In this document: one piece after another, positions 45,211 through 54,391 of the stretch
Position numbering within the stretch: position 1 is the stretch's first letter
Layout of the letters: each line of letters opens with the position of its first letter
Source of the DNA: Streptomyces sp. WZ-12
GTDB taxonomy: Bacteria > Actinomycetota > Actinomycetes > Streptomycetales > Streptomycetaceae
DNA length: 64,000 nucleotides
NCBI RefSeq assembly: GCF_028898845.1
Contig: NZ_CP118574.1
Span: 3,844,001-3,908,000, forward strand
Reading direction: 5' to 3'
Notes under the pieces: generated by a model
What the model was told of the DNA's origin: nothing
What the model saw: the letters and a program-made list of their open reading frames with translations, nothing else
The model's database searches: none
Position numbers and translations under genes: made by a program

Positions 45211-47010
45211 GTGAACGGACCCCTCATCGTCCAGAGCGACAAGACGCTGCTGCTGGAGGTGGACCACGAGCAGGCGGACGCCTGCCGTCGGGCCATCGCG
45301 CCGTTCGCCGAGCTGGAGCGGGCGCCGGAGCACATCCACACCTACCGGGTCACCCCGCTCGGGCTGTGGAACGCGCGGGCCGCCGGCCACGACGCCGAGC
45401 AGGTCGTGGACGCACTGGTGCAGTTCTCCCGGTACCCGGTGCCGCACGCGCTGCTCGTCGACGTCGCCGAGACCATGTCGCGCTACGGGCGGCTGACGCT
45501 CACCAAGCACCCCGCGCACGGCCTGGTGCTCTCCACCACCGACCGCCCCGTCCTGGAGGAGATCCTCCGCTCCAAGAAGGTGCAGCCGCTGGTCGGCGAC
45601 CGCATCGACCCGGACAGCGTCGTGGTGCACCCGTCCGAGCGCGGCCAGATCAAGCAGACGCTGCTGAAGCTGGGCTGGCCGGCCGAGGACCTGGCCGGTT
45701 ACGTCGACGGCGAGGCGCACCCGATCGAGCTGGACCAGAACGGCTGGGCGCTGCGCCCGTACCAGGAGCAGGCCGTGGAGGGCTTCTGGCACGGCGGCTC
45801 GGGCGTCGTGGTGCTGCCCTGCGGCGCCGGCAAGACGCTGGTCGGCGCCGGCGCGATGGCGCGGGCCAAGGCGACCACGCTGATCCTGGTCACCAACACC
45901 GTCTCGGCCCGGCAGTGGAAGCACGAGCTGGTGAAGCGGACGTCCCTGACCGAGAGCGAGATCGGCGAGTACAGCGGCACGAAGAAGGAGATCCGCCCGG
46001 TCACCATCGCCACGTACCAGGTGCTGACGACCAAGCGGAAGGGCGTCTACCCGCACCTGGAGCTCTTCGACTCCCGTGACTGGGGCCTGATCCTCTACGA
46101 CGAGGTGCACCTGCTGCCCGCCCCGGTCTTCAAGTTCACCGCCGATCTCCAGGCCCGGCGCCGGCTGGGGTTGACCGCGACCCTGGTGCGCGAGGACGGG
46201 CGGGAGTCGGACGTCTTCTCGCTGATCGGGCCCAAGCGGTTCGACGCCCCGTGGAAGGAGATCGAGGCGCAGGGCTACATCGCGCCGGCGGACTGCGTCG
46301 AGGTGCGGGTGGACCTGACCGACTCGGAGCGGCTGGCGTACGCCACGGCCGAGACGGAGGAGAAGTACCGCTTCTGTGCCACCACGGGCAGCAAGCAGCG
46401 GGTGACCGAGGCGCTGGTGCGGCGGCACGCGGGCGAGCAGACGCTGGTCATCGGCCAATACATCGACCAGCTCGACGAGTTGGGCGAGCACCTCGACGCG
46501 CCGGTGATCAAGGGCGAGACCTCCAACGCGCAGCGCGAGAAGCTCTTCGACGCCTTCCGCGAGGGCGAGCTCTCGGTCCTGGTGGTGTCCAAGGTCGCCA
46601 ACTTCTCCATCGACCTGCCGGAGGCCACCGTCGCGATCCAGGTGTCCGGCACCTTCGGCTCCCGCCAGGAGGAGGCCCAGCGGCTGGGCCGCGTCCTGCG
46701 CCCCAAGGCGGACGGCCACGAGGCCCGCTTCTACTCGGTCGTCGCCCGCGACACCATCGACCAGGACTTCGCCGCCCACCGCCAACGCTTCCTCGCCGAA
46801 CAGGGCTACGCCTACCGCATCGTGGACGCCAGCGAGCTGCTCGCGACGGGCAACGCCGACACGGACGGGGACGAGCTGGACGACCTGATGGGTGGGGACG
46901 AGCTCGTGAGCGGTGACGAGTTCGTGAGCGGTGACGGGCTCGTCAGTGGGGACGAACTCCCGGGCGGGGGTGGCCTGGCGGCCGGGGAGGACGATCCGGC
47001 GACGGCGTGA
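45211..47010 (+). CDS. DNA repair helicase XPB (bacterial form)
   Basis: A 599-residue superfamily 2 helicase. N-terminal damage-recognition-like domain, then motor motifs: LRPYQEQAVEGFW (Q-type), Walker A LPCGAGKTLVG, DEVH box, TATLVRED (motif III), and QRLGRVLRPKADGHEARFYS (motif VI). Bacterial XPBs are 3'-5' DNA helicases thought to act in repair or transcription-linked processes. The GTG at 45211 fits the family start NGPLIVQSDKTLLLEV. The last 45 residues are acidic repeats from four 18-base units (46894-46965) and are probably disordered. Confidence 0.95.
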   Translation: MNGPLIVQSDKTLLLEVDHEQADACRRAIAPFAELERAPEHIHTYRVTPLGLWNARAAGHDAEQVVDALVQFSRYPVPHALLVDVAETMSRYGRLTLTKHPAHGLVLSTTDRPVLEEILRSKKVQPLVGDRIDPDSVVVHPSERGQIKQTLLKLGWPAEDLAGYVDGEAHPIELDQNGWALRPYQEQAVEGFWHGGSGVVVLPCGAGKTLVGAGAMARAKATTLILVTNTVSARQWKHELVKRTSLTESEIGEYSGTKKEIRPVTIATYQVLTTKRKGVYPHLELFDSRDWGLILYDEVHLLPAPVFKFTADLQARRRLGLTATLVREDGRESDVFSLIGPKRFDAPWKEIEAQGYIAPADCVEVRVDLTDSERLAYATAETEEKYRFCATTGSKQRVTEALVRRHAGEQTLVIGQYIDQLDELGEHLDAPVIKGETSNAQREKLFDAFREGELSVLVVSKVANFSIDLPEATVAIQVSGTFGSRQEEAQRLGRVLRPKADGHEARFYSVVARDTIDQDFAAHRQRFLAEQGYAYRIVDASELLATGNADTDGDELDDLMGGDELVSGDEFVSGDGLVSGDELPGGGGLAAGEDDPATA

Positions 47011-47025
47011 GCGCCTTCCCCGCCG

Positions 47026-48327
47026 TCAGCCCGACGGGGTGGCGGCGGGGCTCCGGCCGCTGGTGCGCGGGAACGGGACGCGGCGGTCGGCGGTGATGCC
47101 GCCCGGGACGCCGGCGCGCGGTGGCGTCCGGTACGCCCACCAGATCAGCGCGGCCAACAGCGCGAGGCCGAGCAACGGGTAGGGGGCGGCGAGCGGCTGC
47201 TGCCACCAGGAGAAGTGCAGGGCCACGGTGCCCTGGTGGTACTGGAGCCACATCGTGCGGGCGCTGAAGGCGACCGCCACGGCGCCCACCAGCGCCCACC
47301 GCCAGGGGTCCCGCCGGGCGTGCGCGGCCAGCGCGACCAGCAGCGGAACGCACCAGACCCAGTGGTGCGACCAACTGATCGGCGAGACCAGCAGCGCGGT
47401 GACGGCGGTGGCCAACACGCCCCAGAGGTCGTGGCCGCGGCGGACGTAGACCTGACGGGCGGCCCAGAGCCCGGCCACCGCGGTGATCGCGGCCGCCGCC
47501 AGCCACCAGGCGCCCGGTTCGGCGGTGTGCAGGAGCCGGGCGACGAGCCCCTGGAGCGACTGGTTGTCGACGATCCACACCTTGCCGACCCGCTGGGTCT
47601 CGAACATCCGCTGCGTCCAGAACTCCACGGTCGCCCCGGGCAGCACCAACGCGCCCAGCAGCACCGACGCCACGAACCCGGCGAGGGCGGTGAACGCGGC
47701 CTTCACCCGGCCGGTGATCAGCAGATAGACCGCGAAGATCGCGGGGGTGAGCTTGATGCCCGCGGCGAGGCCGGTGGCGAAGCCCTTGAAGCGGGCGCCG
47801 TCCGGACGGGAGAGGTCCCAGAGCACCAGGCAGGTCAGGGCGAGGTTGACCTGCCCGAAGACCAGGGTCTGGAAGACCGGTTCGAGCCAGAGGCCGACGG
47901 CGGTGGTGGCGAGGACCAGCGGCGCGGAGTACGCGGCCCGGCGCAGGCCGGCGGCCTTGCAGGAGAGGTGGATCAGCAGCGCCAGGAGGGCCGCGTTGAC
48001 CAGGACGCAGGTGATCTTGAGAGTGGTGAGCGAGATCCAGGTGGTGGGGACGAACAGCAGGGCGGCGAACGGCGGATACGTCGCCGGGAGCGCCCACTTG
48101 GTGACCGTGAAGCCGTAGAGATCACCGCCGGTCGCGGCGGCGTGCCCCTCGGCGCGGTAGACCTCTATGTCGGACATCGGGAGCTGCACGGCCAGGGAGA
48201 GCGCATACAGCCCGGCGAAGGACAGCGCCAGCAGCGCCACGCCTATCCCCAGTCGGCCGGGGCTCGCCATGCTCTGCGCCCATGTGCGTCTCCACGTCCA
48301 CGTCCCCGTCCCGTCGGCGGCAGACAC
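47026..48327 (-). CDS. GT87-family polyprenol-phosphate-dependent mannosyltransferase-like protein
   Basis: 433 residues, about 10-12 spans. GT87/PimE-type features: an acidic outer loop after span 1 (QLPMSDIEVYRAEGHAAATG with Asp-Ile-Glu), YPPFAALLFVP, FGQVNLALTCLVLWDL, GIKLTPAIFAVYLLITGR and SPISWSHHWVW. Such enzymes use lipid-linked sugars on the outer face of the membrane. The GTG at 48327 has GGAGGGG about 8 bases upstream; an ATG 19 codons later is an alternative. Sugar and acceptor unknown. Confidence 0.88.
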   Translation of the reverse strand: MSAADGTGTWTWRRTWAQSMASPGRLGIGVALLALSFAGLYALSLAVQLPMSDIEVYRAEGHAAATGGDLYGFTVTKWALPATYPPFAALLFVPTTWISLTTLKITCVLVNAALLALLIHLSCKAAGLRRAAYSAPLVLATTAVGLWLEPVFQTLVFGQVNLALTCLVLWDLSRPDGARFKGFATGLAAGIKLTPAIFAVYLLITGRVKAAFTALAGFVASVLLGALVLPGATVEFWTQRMFETQRVGKVWIVDNQSLQGLVARLLHTAEPGAWWLAAAAITAVAGLWAARQVYVRRGHDLWGVLATAVTALLVSPISWSHHWVWCVPLLVALAAHARRDPWRWALVGAVAVAFSARTMWLQYHQGTVALHFSWWQQPLAAPYPLLGLALLAALIWWAYRTPPRAGVPGGITADRRVPFPRTSGRSPAATPSG

Positions 48328-48550
48328 CCGTTGACCCCTCCTCGTCGCCCTGAGCGCGCTCGCTGCGGCGACGCTAGTGGATCGAGACCGACCGTCCGTA
48401 ACGCTTTCCGGTCAACCGGATGTCCATGCGGAATCGGGCGTCACACGCACGAAAGGTACGCGATCGCGATCCCGCCTGCCCGTGCGGTACGTATGGCGGC
48501 CGTACAGCCGTGGGTAGCGGTGCGCAGCCGTGCGTAGTGGTTGGTGTTCT

Positions 48551-48800
48551 CAGACTCTCGTACGTGCTCGGACTCTCGTACGTGCTCGGACTCGTTTGTG
48601 CTCGGACTCGTTTGTGCTCGGACTCGTATGCGTGCCGATGTGTGCGGACGGACTCGGATGCGTGGCGATGTGTGGACGGACTCGTGTGTGCGCGGCGTGC
48701 GGACTCATGTGTCCGGGCTCGCGTGTGTGCGGACGTGCCGGTGTGCGGACGTGGCCCGTGCGGGCTCGTGCGCGCCGGCTCGTGTGCGCGCCGGGTGGTG
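48551..48800. repeat. Tandem and degenerate repeats around CTCGGACTCGT
   Basis: In the 506-base gap between the glycosyltransferase and a small gene. At 48551-48640 an 18-base unit (CTCTCGTACGTGCTCGGA) occurs twice, then a 16-base unit (CTCGTTTGTGCTCGGA) twice. Beyond that the pattern decays into CTCGTGTG/GTGCGGAC-type units to about 48800. Reading frames through it code for repetitive Thr/Ser/His/Arg peptides and I do not regard them as genes. The gap's remaining bases (48328-48550) show nothing notable. Confidence 0.7.
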
Positions 48801-48833
48801 CCCACGCCCTCGGCTAGGCGGGGCGCCGGTGGG

Positions 48834-49040
48834 TCACCGCTCGGTGTACTCGCCCATCACCACCACGCTGAAGGCGGCGGCGGTGAAGACCTTGACCGCG
48901 CGCAGGGCGTTGCCCAGCGCGTGACGGTGCTCGGGTGCGTCCGCCGAGCCGTTGGCGGCGGCGCCGAGGGACGTGTCGCCCTTGGTCGAGCGGAGTGGGA
49001 CGGCGTGGACAGGGGCTGAGGTGAACGTTGCGCTGCTCAT
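48834..49040 (-). CDS. Small conserved-type protein
   Basis: 68 residues. The N-terminus SSATFTSAPVHAVPLRSTKG is followed by an Ala/Gly linker and a conserved-looking helix ALGNALRAVKVFTAAAFSVV ending MGEYTER. GGAGG is 2-3 bases before the ATG at 49040, so translation is well supported. I recall similar short proteins in streptomycetes; no function known. It is divergent from helR. Confidence 0.75.
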   Translation of the reverse strand: MSSATFTSAPVHAVPLRSTKGDTSLGAAANGSADAPEHRHALGNALRAVKVFTAAAFSVVVMGEYTER

Positions 49041-49217
49041 GCCTCCATCATCGTTTTCGCGCGATTGGCGCACATCGCCCCACAGTGCGATCTCTTCGCG
49101 GCTCGGCATCCGCCTCTGGGTCCACCCCATCCCCTACGGGAGACCTACGGGACTCGGGGTTCTCCGCCGCGAGTACGGCACGAGGAGGAGGCGCGCGGCC
49201 GCCCGCCGGAAAACCCG

Positions 49218-49248
49218 TTGGCACCTTGGCCTGGCCGCTGACTACAAT
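49218..49248 (+). promoter_or_regulatory. Putative helR promoter
   Basis: TTGGCA (49218-49223), a 19-base spacer and TACAAT (49243-49248), about 135 bases before the helR GTG. Between promoter and start, GCCGACCGGT and ACCGGCCGGC (about 49278-49303) form an imperfect hairpin in the leader. The remaining bases of the 343-base gap 49041-49383 show no gene. I did not find a rifamycin-associated palindrome of the type reported upstream of some helR genes. Confidence 0.5.
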
Positions 49249-49383
49249 CGCGCGCCTGCCTGCCTCCCGCCTGGGCAGCGCCGCCGACCGGTCGGAAACC
49301 GGCCGGCCCTTCGCATCATGCCGCAGCCCACCGTCGCACCGGCGCCGCATGCCGTTGAATGACCGCCCACCGGAGGCAAGCCC

Positions 49384-51708
49384 GTGCCCTCGCACGCCCA
49401 CCCGTCGCCCGACCACCACCCCTCAACGCCGGCGCTACGCACCGAAAGCCCCACACCGTCACCCGACCACCACCCCTCAACGCCGGCGCTACGCACCGAA
49501 AGCCCCACACCGTCACCCGACCACCACCCCTCAACGCCGGCGCTACGCACCGAAAGCCCCACACCGTCGCCCGGCGACGCCCACGGCCTGGAGCCCGCTC
49601 CGCCAGCCCCCGCCCCCGTCCCCGATCAGGGCTCCGCGCCCGGCGCGGCATCCGACCCGCTCCAGCGGGAGCGTGCGCACCTCGCCGCCTCCCGGGCCGC
49701 CCTGCGCGCCATGCGGGAGGACGCGCAGTCCCTGAACATCGCGGACGTCACCGCGAACTGGGTCAACGCCGAGGTCCTCCAGGGCGAGATCGACGCCCGC
49801 ATCAAGGCGCTCGCCGACCTCTCCGGCACCCCGCTGTTCTTCGGCCGGCTCGACTACCTCCACGCCCCGGGCGTGGACGTCGCCGAGGGGGCCGACGGGG
49901 AGAACTTCTACGTCGGGCGCCGGCACGTGCACGACTCCGACGGCGACCCCATGGTCATCGACTGGCGCGCCCCGGTCTCCCAGCCGTTCTACCGGGCCTC
50001 CAAGAAGGACCCGCTGGACCTCAAGCTGCGCCGCCGCTTCGGCTACACCGGCGGCGAGTTGACCGCCTACGAGGACGAGCACCTGACCGACCCGGCCGAG
50101 GCCGAGACCACCAGCGCCCTCCTCCAGGCGGAGATCGAGCGTCCGCGCGTCGGCCCGATGCGGGACATCGTCGCCACCATCCAGCCCGAACAGGACGAGA
50201 TCGTCCGGGCCGGCATCGGGGGCACGGTCTGCGTCCAGGGCGCGCCCGGCACCGGCAAGACCGCGGTGGGCCTGCACCGGGTCGCGTATCTGCTGTACGC
50301 CCACCGGGAGCGGCTGGCCCGCTCCGGCACCCTGGTGATCGGCCCGAACCGCTCGTTCCTCCGCTACATCGAGCAAGTGCTGCCCACCCTGGGGGAGTTG
50401 GAGGTCAAGCAGGCCACGATCGACGACCTGGTCGGCCATGTGGAGGTGCTCGGCGCGGACGACGCGGCCGCGGCCACGATCAAGGGCGACGCGCGGATGG
50501 CCGAGGTGCTGCGCCGGGCGGTCCGCTCGCACGTCACGGCGCCGCAGGAGCCCTGCGTGGTGGTCCGTGGCTCCCGCCGCTGGCGCGTTCCGGCGTACGA
50601 ACTGGAGGAGATCGTCCAGGAATTGCGGGACCGCGACATCCGTTACGGCGCGGCCCGCGAGGCGCTTCCGCAGCGGATCGCGCACGCCGTGCTGGTCCGG
50701 ATGGAGCAGGCGGGCGAGGCGCCCGATGACCGGGTGCAGGACGCGGTGGCCCGTAATGCCGCGGTGAAGGAGGCGGTCAAGGCGATCTGGCCGCCGGTCG
50801 ATCCGGCGAAGCTGGTGCTGCGGCTGCTGGGCGACGCGGACTTTCTCGCCGAACACGCCGAGGGGGTCCTCTCCGACGAGGAGCAGCAGACGATCCTGTG
50901 GGCGCCGCCCGGATCGGGGAAGAAGCCGCCGCGCAGCGTGCGGAGCGCCAAGTGGTCAGCCGCGGACGCGGTGTTGATCGACGAGGCGATGGACCTGGTG
51001 AGCCGCACGCACTCGCTGGGCCATGTGGTGCTGGACGAGGCGCAGGACCTGTCGCCGATGCAGTACCGCGCGGTGGGTCGCCGCTGCACCACGGGGTCGG
51101 CGACGATCCTGGGGGACATCGCCCAGGGCACCACCCCGTGGGCGACCGACACCTGGCGGCAGGCGCTGGCCCACCTGGGCAAGCCCGATTCCGCCGTGGA
51201 GGAGCTGACCCAGGGCTTCCGCGTGCCGCGTGAGGTCATCGGCTACGCGTCCCGTTTGCTGCCCGCGATCGCGCCCGATCTGAAGGAGGCCACCTCCATC
51301 CGCGAGTCGGCGGGCGACTTCGGGATCCGCGCGGTGCAGCCGGCGGACCTGGACGCGACGGTCCTGGCGGCCTGTCGGGACGCGCTGGTCAAGGAGGGTT
51401 CGATCGGCCTGATCGCGGCGGACGCGCGTATTCCGCTGCTGCGCGCGGCACTTGAGGAGGCCGGCATCAACGCGCTGCCCCCGGGCGCGGAGACCTCGGC
51501 CGACGCCCGGTTGACGCTGGTGCCCGCCACTCTGGCCAAGGGCCTGGAGTACGACTACGTGGTGCTGGACGAACCGGCCGCGATCGTGGCCGGCGAGCCG
51601 GACGAACGGACCGGCCTGCGCCGCCTGTACGTGTGCCTGACCCGCCCGGTCTCCGGCCTGACGATCGTCCACGCGGCGGCCCTGCCGGGGCAGTTGGGGA
51701 ACGGCTGA
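49384..51708 (+). CDS. helR: HelR/HelD-type RNA polymerase recycling ATPase
   Basis: 774 residues, SF1 (UvrD-like) helicase fold that binds RNA polymerase. An N-terminal coiled coil begins at about residue 90 (RERAHLAASRAALRAMREDA). Then: PMVIDWRAPVSQPFYRASKK, Walker A CVQGAPGTGKTAVGLHRVAY (about residue 285), VVLDEAQDLSPMQYRAVGRR (motif II), ATILGDIAQGT, and a VPATLAKGLEYDYVVLDEP end. HelR proteins dislodge stalled polymerase and can give rifampicin tolerance. The GTG at 49384 has GGAGG 7 bases upstream. The first 85 residues are a disordered extension dominated by a minisatellite repeat. Confidence 0.93.
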   Translation: MPSHAHPSPDHHPSTPALRTESPTPSPDHHPSTPALRTESPTPSPDHHPSTPALRTESPTPSPGDAHGLEPAPPAPAPVPDQGSAPGAASDPLQRERAHLAASRAALRAMREDAQSLNIADVTANWVNAEVLQGEIDARIKALADLSGTPLFFGRLDYLHAPGVDVAEGADGENFYVGRRHVHDSDGDPMVIDWRAPVSQPFYRASKKDPLDLKLRRRFGYTGGELTAYEDEHLTDPAEAETTSALLQAEIERPRVGPMRDIVATIQPEQDEIVRAGIGGTVCVQGAPGTGKTAVGLHRVAYLLYAHRERLARSGTLVIGPNRSFLRYIEQVLPTLGELEVKQATIDDLVGHVEVLGADDAAAATIKGDARMAEVLRRAVRSHVTAPQEPCVVVRGSRRWRVPAYELEEIVQELRDRDIRYGAAREALPQRIAHAVLVRMEQAGEAPDDRVQDAVARNAAVKEAVKAIWPPVDPAKLVLRLLGDADFLAEHAEGVLSDEEQQTILWAPPGSGKKPPRSVRSAKWSAADAVLIDEAMDLVSRTHSLGHVVLDEAQDLSPMQYRAVGRRCTTGSATILGDIAQGTTPWATDTWRQALAHLGKPDSAVEELTQGFRVPREVIGYASRLLPAIAPDLKEATSIRESAGDFGIRAVQPADLDATVLAACRDALVKEGSIGLIAADARIPLLRAALEEAGINALPPGAETSADARLTLVPATLAKGLEYDYVVLDEPAAIVAGEPDERTGLRRLYVCLTRPVSGLTIVHAAALPGQLGNG
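49405..49566 (+). repeat. Three 54-base in-frame minisatellite units within helR
   Basis: Three near-identical 54-base units (49405-49458, 49459-49512, 49513-49566), each coding the 18 residues SPDHHPSTPALRTESPTP. Being a multiple of three, copy number can change without frameshift. The units differ only at the first Ser codon (TCG or TCA). Confidence 0.95.
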
Positions 51709-51725
51709 CGGCGGGCTGGCCGGGC

Positions 51726-51763
51726 CCGCCCGACGGCTCCTCGTCCGGGGAGCCGTCGGGCGG
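51726..51763. terminator. Strong bidirectional hairpin between helR and the FG-GAP gene
   Basis: A perfect 15-base stem, CCGCCCGACGGCTCC with GGAGCCGTCGGGCGG, around the loop TCGTCCGG, 18 bases after the helR stop. A second GC-rich hairpin (GGGCGC...GCGCCC, 51802-51826) follows before the convergent gene end. This is the clearest terminator in the window. Confidence 0.85.
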
Positions 51764-51841
51764 CGCTTGCGCAGAATCGAGCGCCCCGGCACGGAAACGG
51801 GGGCGCGCGCCCGCTCAGGCGCCCGCCCCCGCCTCCCGTCC

Positions 51842-54130
51842 TCAGGAGAGGGTCTGGCCCGGATAGATCGAGATTCCCGTCTTCTCCCGCGGGGCGAACG
51901 GCGCCCGCCAGTTGCCGGTGCCGTGGTAGACGTACGCGTCGCCGTTGGACGAGGTGACCAGGAGGTCGGCCTTGCCGTCGTTGTTCGCGTCACCGATGCC
52001 GACCATCTGGGAGTACGCCCCCCAGCCGCCGCCGATCCGCCGCCGGCCGTCGAAGTTGCCGTCACCCTTGCCCAAGTACAGCCACAGCACACCGGACTTG
52101 TCCCGCGCCACCAGGTCGCCGTGCGGGGCACCGGCCACGTCGCCGACCGAGGTGATCTGGTCGTAGGCGTTCCAGCCGCCGCCGACCTTCACCCGGGGGG
52201 CGAACGGCGCCTTCCAGTTGCCCGTGCCCTTGTAGAGCCAGAGGACCCCGGCGGAGTCGCGGGCCAGCAGGTCGGCGCGGCCGTCGCCGTTGACGTCACC
52301 GCCACCGGTGAGCTGGGTGTAACCACCCCAGCCGCCGCCGATCTTGACGCGGCCGTCGAAGTTGCCGTCACCCTTGCCCAAGTACAGCCACAGCACACCG
52401 GACTTGTCCCGCGCCACCAGGTCGCCGTGTGGGGCACCGGCCACGTCGCCGACGGCGGTGACCTGGTTGTAGGTGTCCCAACCGCCCCCGATCCGGGCCG
52501 CGTCAGGGCTCTTCAACTTCCCGTTCTCGGGGTCGAGGTAGGTGTCCTCGCGCTTCATCTCGCCCCAACTGCCGCGGAGCAGCAGGTCCGGCGTTCCGTT
52601 GTCGGAGTAGTCGTGCGGAGCGGGCGGGCGCGACACCGTGAAGGTGCCGTCCGCGTCGAGGGCCGGCCCGATGCCGTTGCGCGGCTTGGCCGTCAGCTTC
52701 CAGGTGTAACGGCCGTTGGGGGCCGCCTGGTTGGGGGCGTAGGAGGGGCCGAGCAGACCGTCCCAGTCCAGGTCCACCCAGATCGGCCCCCTGTCCTCCC
52801 ACTTGGCGGGGTCGATCGGCAGCTCGAACTCGCGGGACGCGCCGGAGGCGGTGTGGCGCAGGGTGACGGTCACGTCGGCGTTGCCGTGCGAGAGCTGCCA
52901 ACGCGGCTTCCAGTGCCCCTTGTTCAGCTCGACCACGTTCGGGACCTGGGCGCCCACCAGGGCGAGCCCGGTCCGCTCGCCGGTGCTGGCGAGCAGCTTG
53001 GCGACGGGCGCACCGTCGGTCCCGGGGGAGACGCGGTAGAGCCCCTCCCCGTTTTCCGTGGTGCCGCCCATCACCAGCAGGTCGCCGTCCGGGGTGGGGG
53101 TGAGCGAGGAGGCGTGGTCCAGCACCTTGCGGCCCTTGCCGCCGCCGATCGGGACGGCCCGGAAGGCCGGATCGCCGCTGCCGTGGCCCTCGTTGGCCCG
53201 CCAGGCGTTCCCGTACAGCGCCCAGTCGCCGACCAGGCCCACCTTGGGGGTGACGACGCGGTCGAGGTCCGTCTCCCACAGAGCCCCGTTCATCGTCATC
53301 GTCACCAGCGTCGTCTTGGTGTCGTCCACAACCGATGGGCCGGCGACCGCCAAATGTCTGTTGGACAACGCGATGCTGGCCGTGTATCCGCCGATCACGC
53401 CTGGGCCGGTAATGACCTTGGCGTGACGCAGATCGGCCACGGTGAACTCGTACAAGTGCCGGTCCTGGGCGCCGGGCGGCATGGTCGAGTAGCGCAATAC
53501 GATCCGGCCGTCGAAGCCCGCCTCCAGGTCGACCTCCCGCGTGGCGTCGGGCAGCCCGGTGATCACCTGGTCGGTGACCTTGTCGCCCGCGGCCTCAAGG
53601 ACGTGCGCCCGTACGGTGCCCCTGCCCTTGTCCCGCTCGTACGCGACCACCCGCGACCCCACGGTGCCCAGGTAGTGGTAGCCGTACGTGGTGAGGTCGA
53701 TGAGGGTGGACGACCCGGTGGCCATGTCCCGCAGGGTGATCTTCTGGGAGGCGCCCATGACCGGGTCGTCCCCGAGGGCCACGATGTCGGACGCCGTGCC
53801 GTGCGTCGTCTCGTAGGAGGACAGGCGGTCGTCCTGGGCCAGCTTGGTCGTCGTGCCGTCCGCGTACCGGGTCCACCGCACGGTGTGTTGGGCGTCGACG
53901 GAGAGGAAGCCGGTGCGGCCCGCGCTGACGATCTCGGAACCGGCGGCGATCTTCAGCGCCGGATCGGGGGCGGTGGTCGCGGAGGCGGCGGGGGTGGCGG
54001 CGACGGCGGGCGCGACGAGGGGGCCGGCGGTGACCGCCAGGGCCAACGCGACGGCTCCGGTCACGAGTTGACGCGAACGGCCGGCCGACCCGGGGGTGCG
54101 GGGCCGACGGGGTATGGCGGACTGGGTCAT
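51842..54130 (-). CDS. Secreted FG-GAP/VCBS-repeat protein
   Basis: 762 residues. Signal peptide of about 44 residues (basic start, hydrophobic VTGAVALALAVTAGPLVAPA, cut near AVA-AT). Residues 60-380 look like a beta-propeller, 400-540 an Ig-like/FlgD-type section (NGRYTWKLTAKP), and 545-760 are FG-GAP repeats with Ca2+-binding-type loops (GDVNGDGRADLLARDSAGVL, GDANNDGKADLLVTSSNGD). AGGAGGG is 4-5 bases before ATG 54130. A 103-base internal duplication (52045-52147 and 52351-52453) is nearly perfect. Probable extracellular adhesion or carbohydrate-related protein; role unknown. Confidence 0.9.
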   Translation of the reverse strand: MTQSAIPRRPRTPGSAGRSRQLVTGAVALALAVTAGPLVAPAVAATPAASATTAPDPALKIAAGSEIVSAGRTGFLSVDAQHTVRWTRYADGTTTKLAQDDRLSSYETTHGTASDIVALGDDPVMGASQKITLRDMATGSSTLIDLTTYGYHYLGTVGSRVVAYERDKGRGTVRAHVLEAAGDKVTDQVITGLPDATREVDLEAGFDGRIVLRYSTMPPGAQDRHLYEFTVADLRHAKVITGPGVIGGYTASIALSNRHLAVAGPSVVDDTKTTLVTMTMNGALWETDLDRVVTPKVGLVGDWALYGNAWRANEGHGSGDPAFRAVPIGGGKGRKVLDHASSLTPTPDGDLLVMGGTTENGEGLYRVSPGTDGAPVAKLLASTGERTGLALVGAQVPNVVELNKGHWKPRWQLSHGNADVTVTLRHTASGASREFELPIDPAKWEDRGPIWVDLDWDGLLGPSYAPNQAAPNGRYTWKLTAKPRNGIGPALDADGTFTVSRPPAPHDYSDNGTPDLLLRGSWGEMKREDTYLDPENGKLKSPDAARIGGGWDTYNQVTAVGDVAGAPHGDLVARDKSGVLWLYLGKGDGNFDGRVKIGGGWGGYTQLTGGGDVNGDGRADLLARDSAGVLWLYKGTGNWKAPFAPRVKVGGGWNAYDQITSVGDVAGAPHGDLVARDKSGVLWLYLGKGDGNFDGRRRIGGGWGAYSQMVGIGDANNDGKADLLVTSSNGDAYVYHGTGNWRAPFAPREKTGISIYPGQTLS

Positions 54131-54391
54131 CTGCCCTCCTGGCGAGGCGTGGTGCGGGCCGGAGGGTGGCCGGAAGGACGCGAATCCCCCAAGCCGATGG
54201 AATTCGCTCCCCCATGCCGATTCGCGTAAATCCTACCAATGGGTAGTTCGCGGGCGCTGTCCGTTTTTTTCGCCCCCGGAGCGGAGATGTTCCGCCTCTA
54301 CGGGCCCGCGCGCGTAACGCCCCGCGGCGCTACGGGCGATCGCGGGTCGGCCCGACGAACTCCCCGGACCGGCCCGCCCGTTCGACGCCGC

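Noticed and set aside
48551..48640. CRISPR-like array
   Set aside because: The units abut each other without spacers of constant length and no cas genes are present.
48374..48805. Minus-strand 143-codon repetitive open frame (Thr/Ser/His/Arg)
   Set aside because: It is a by-product of the tandem DNA repeat; no ribosome site or known family.
49041..49383. Possible rifamycin-associated element upstream of helR
   Set aside because: The leader was read for a 19-base palindrome of that type and none was found; only an imperfect hairpin at about 49278-49303 is present.
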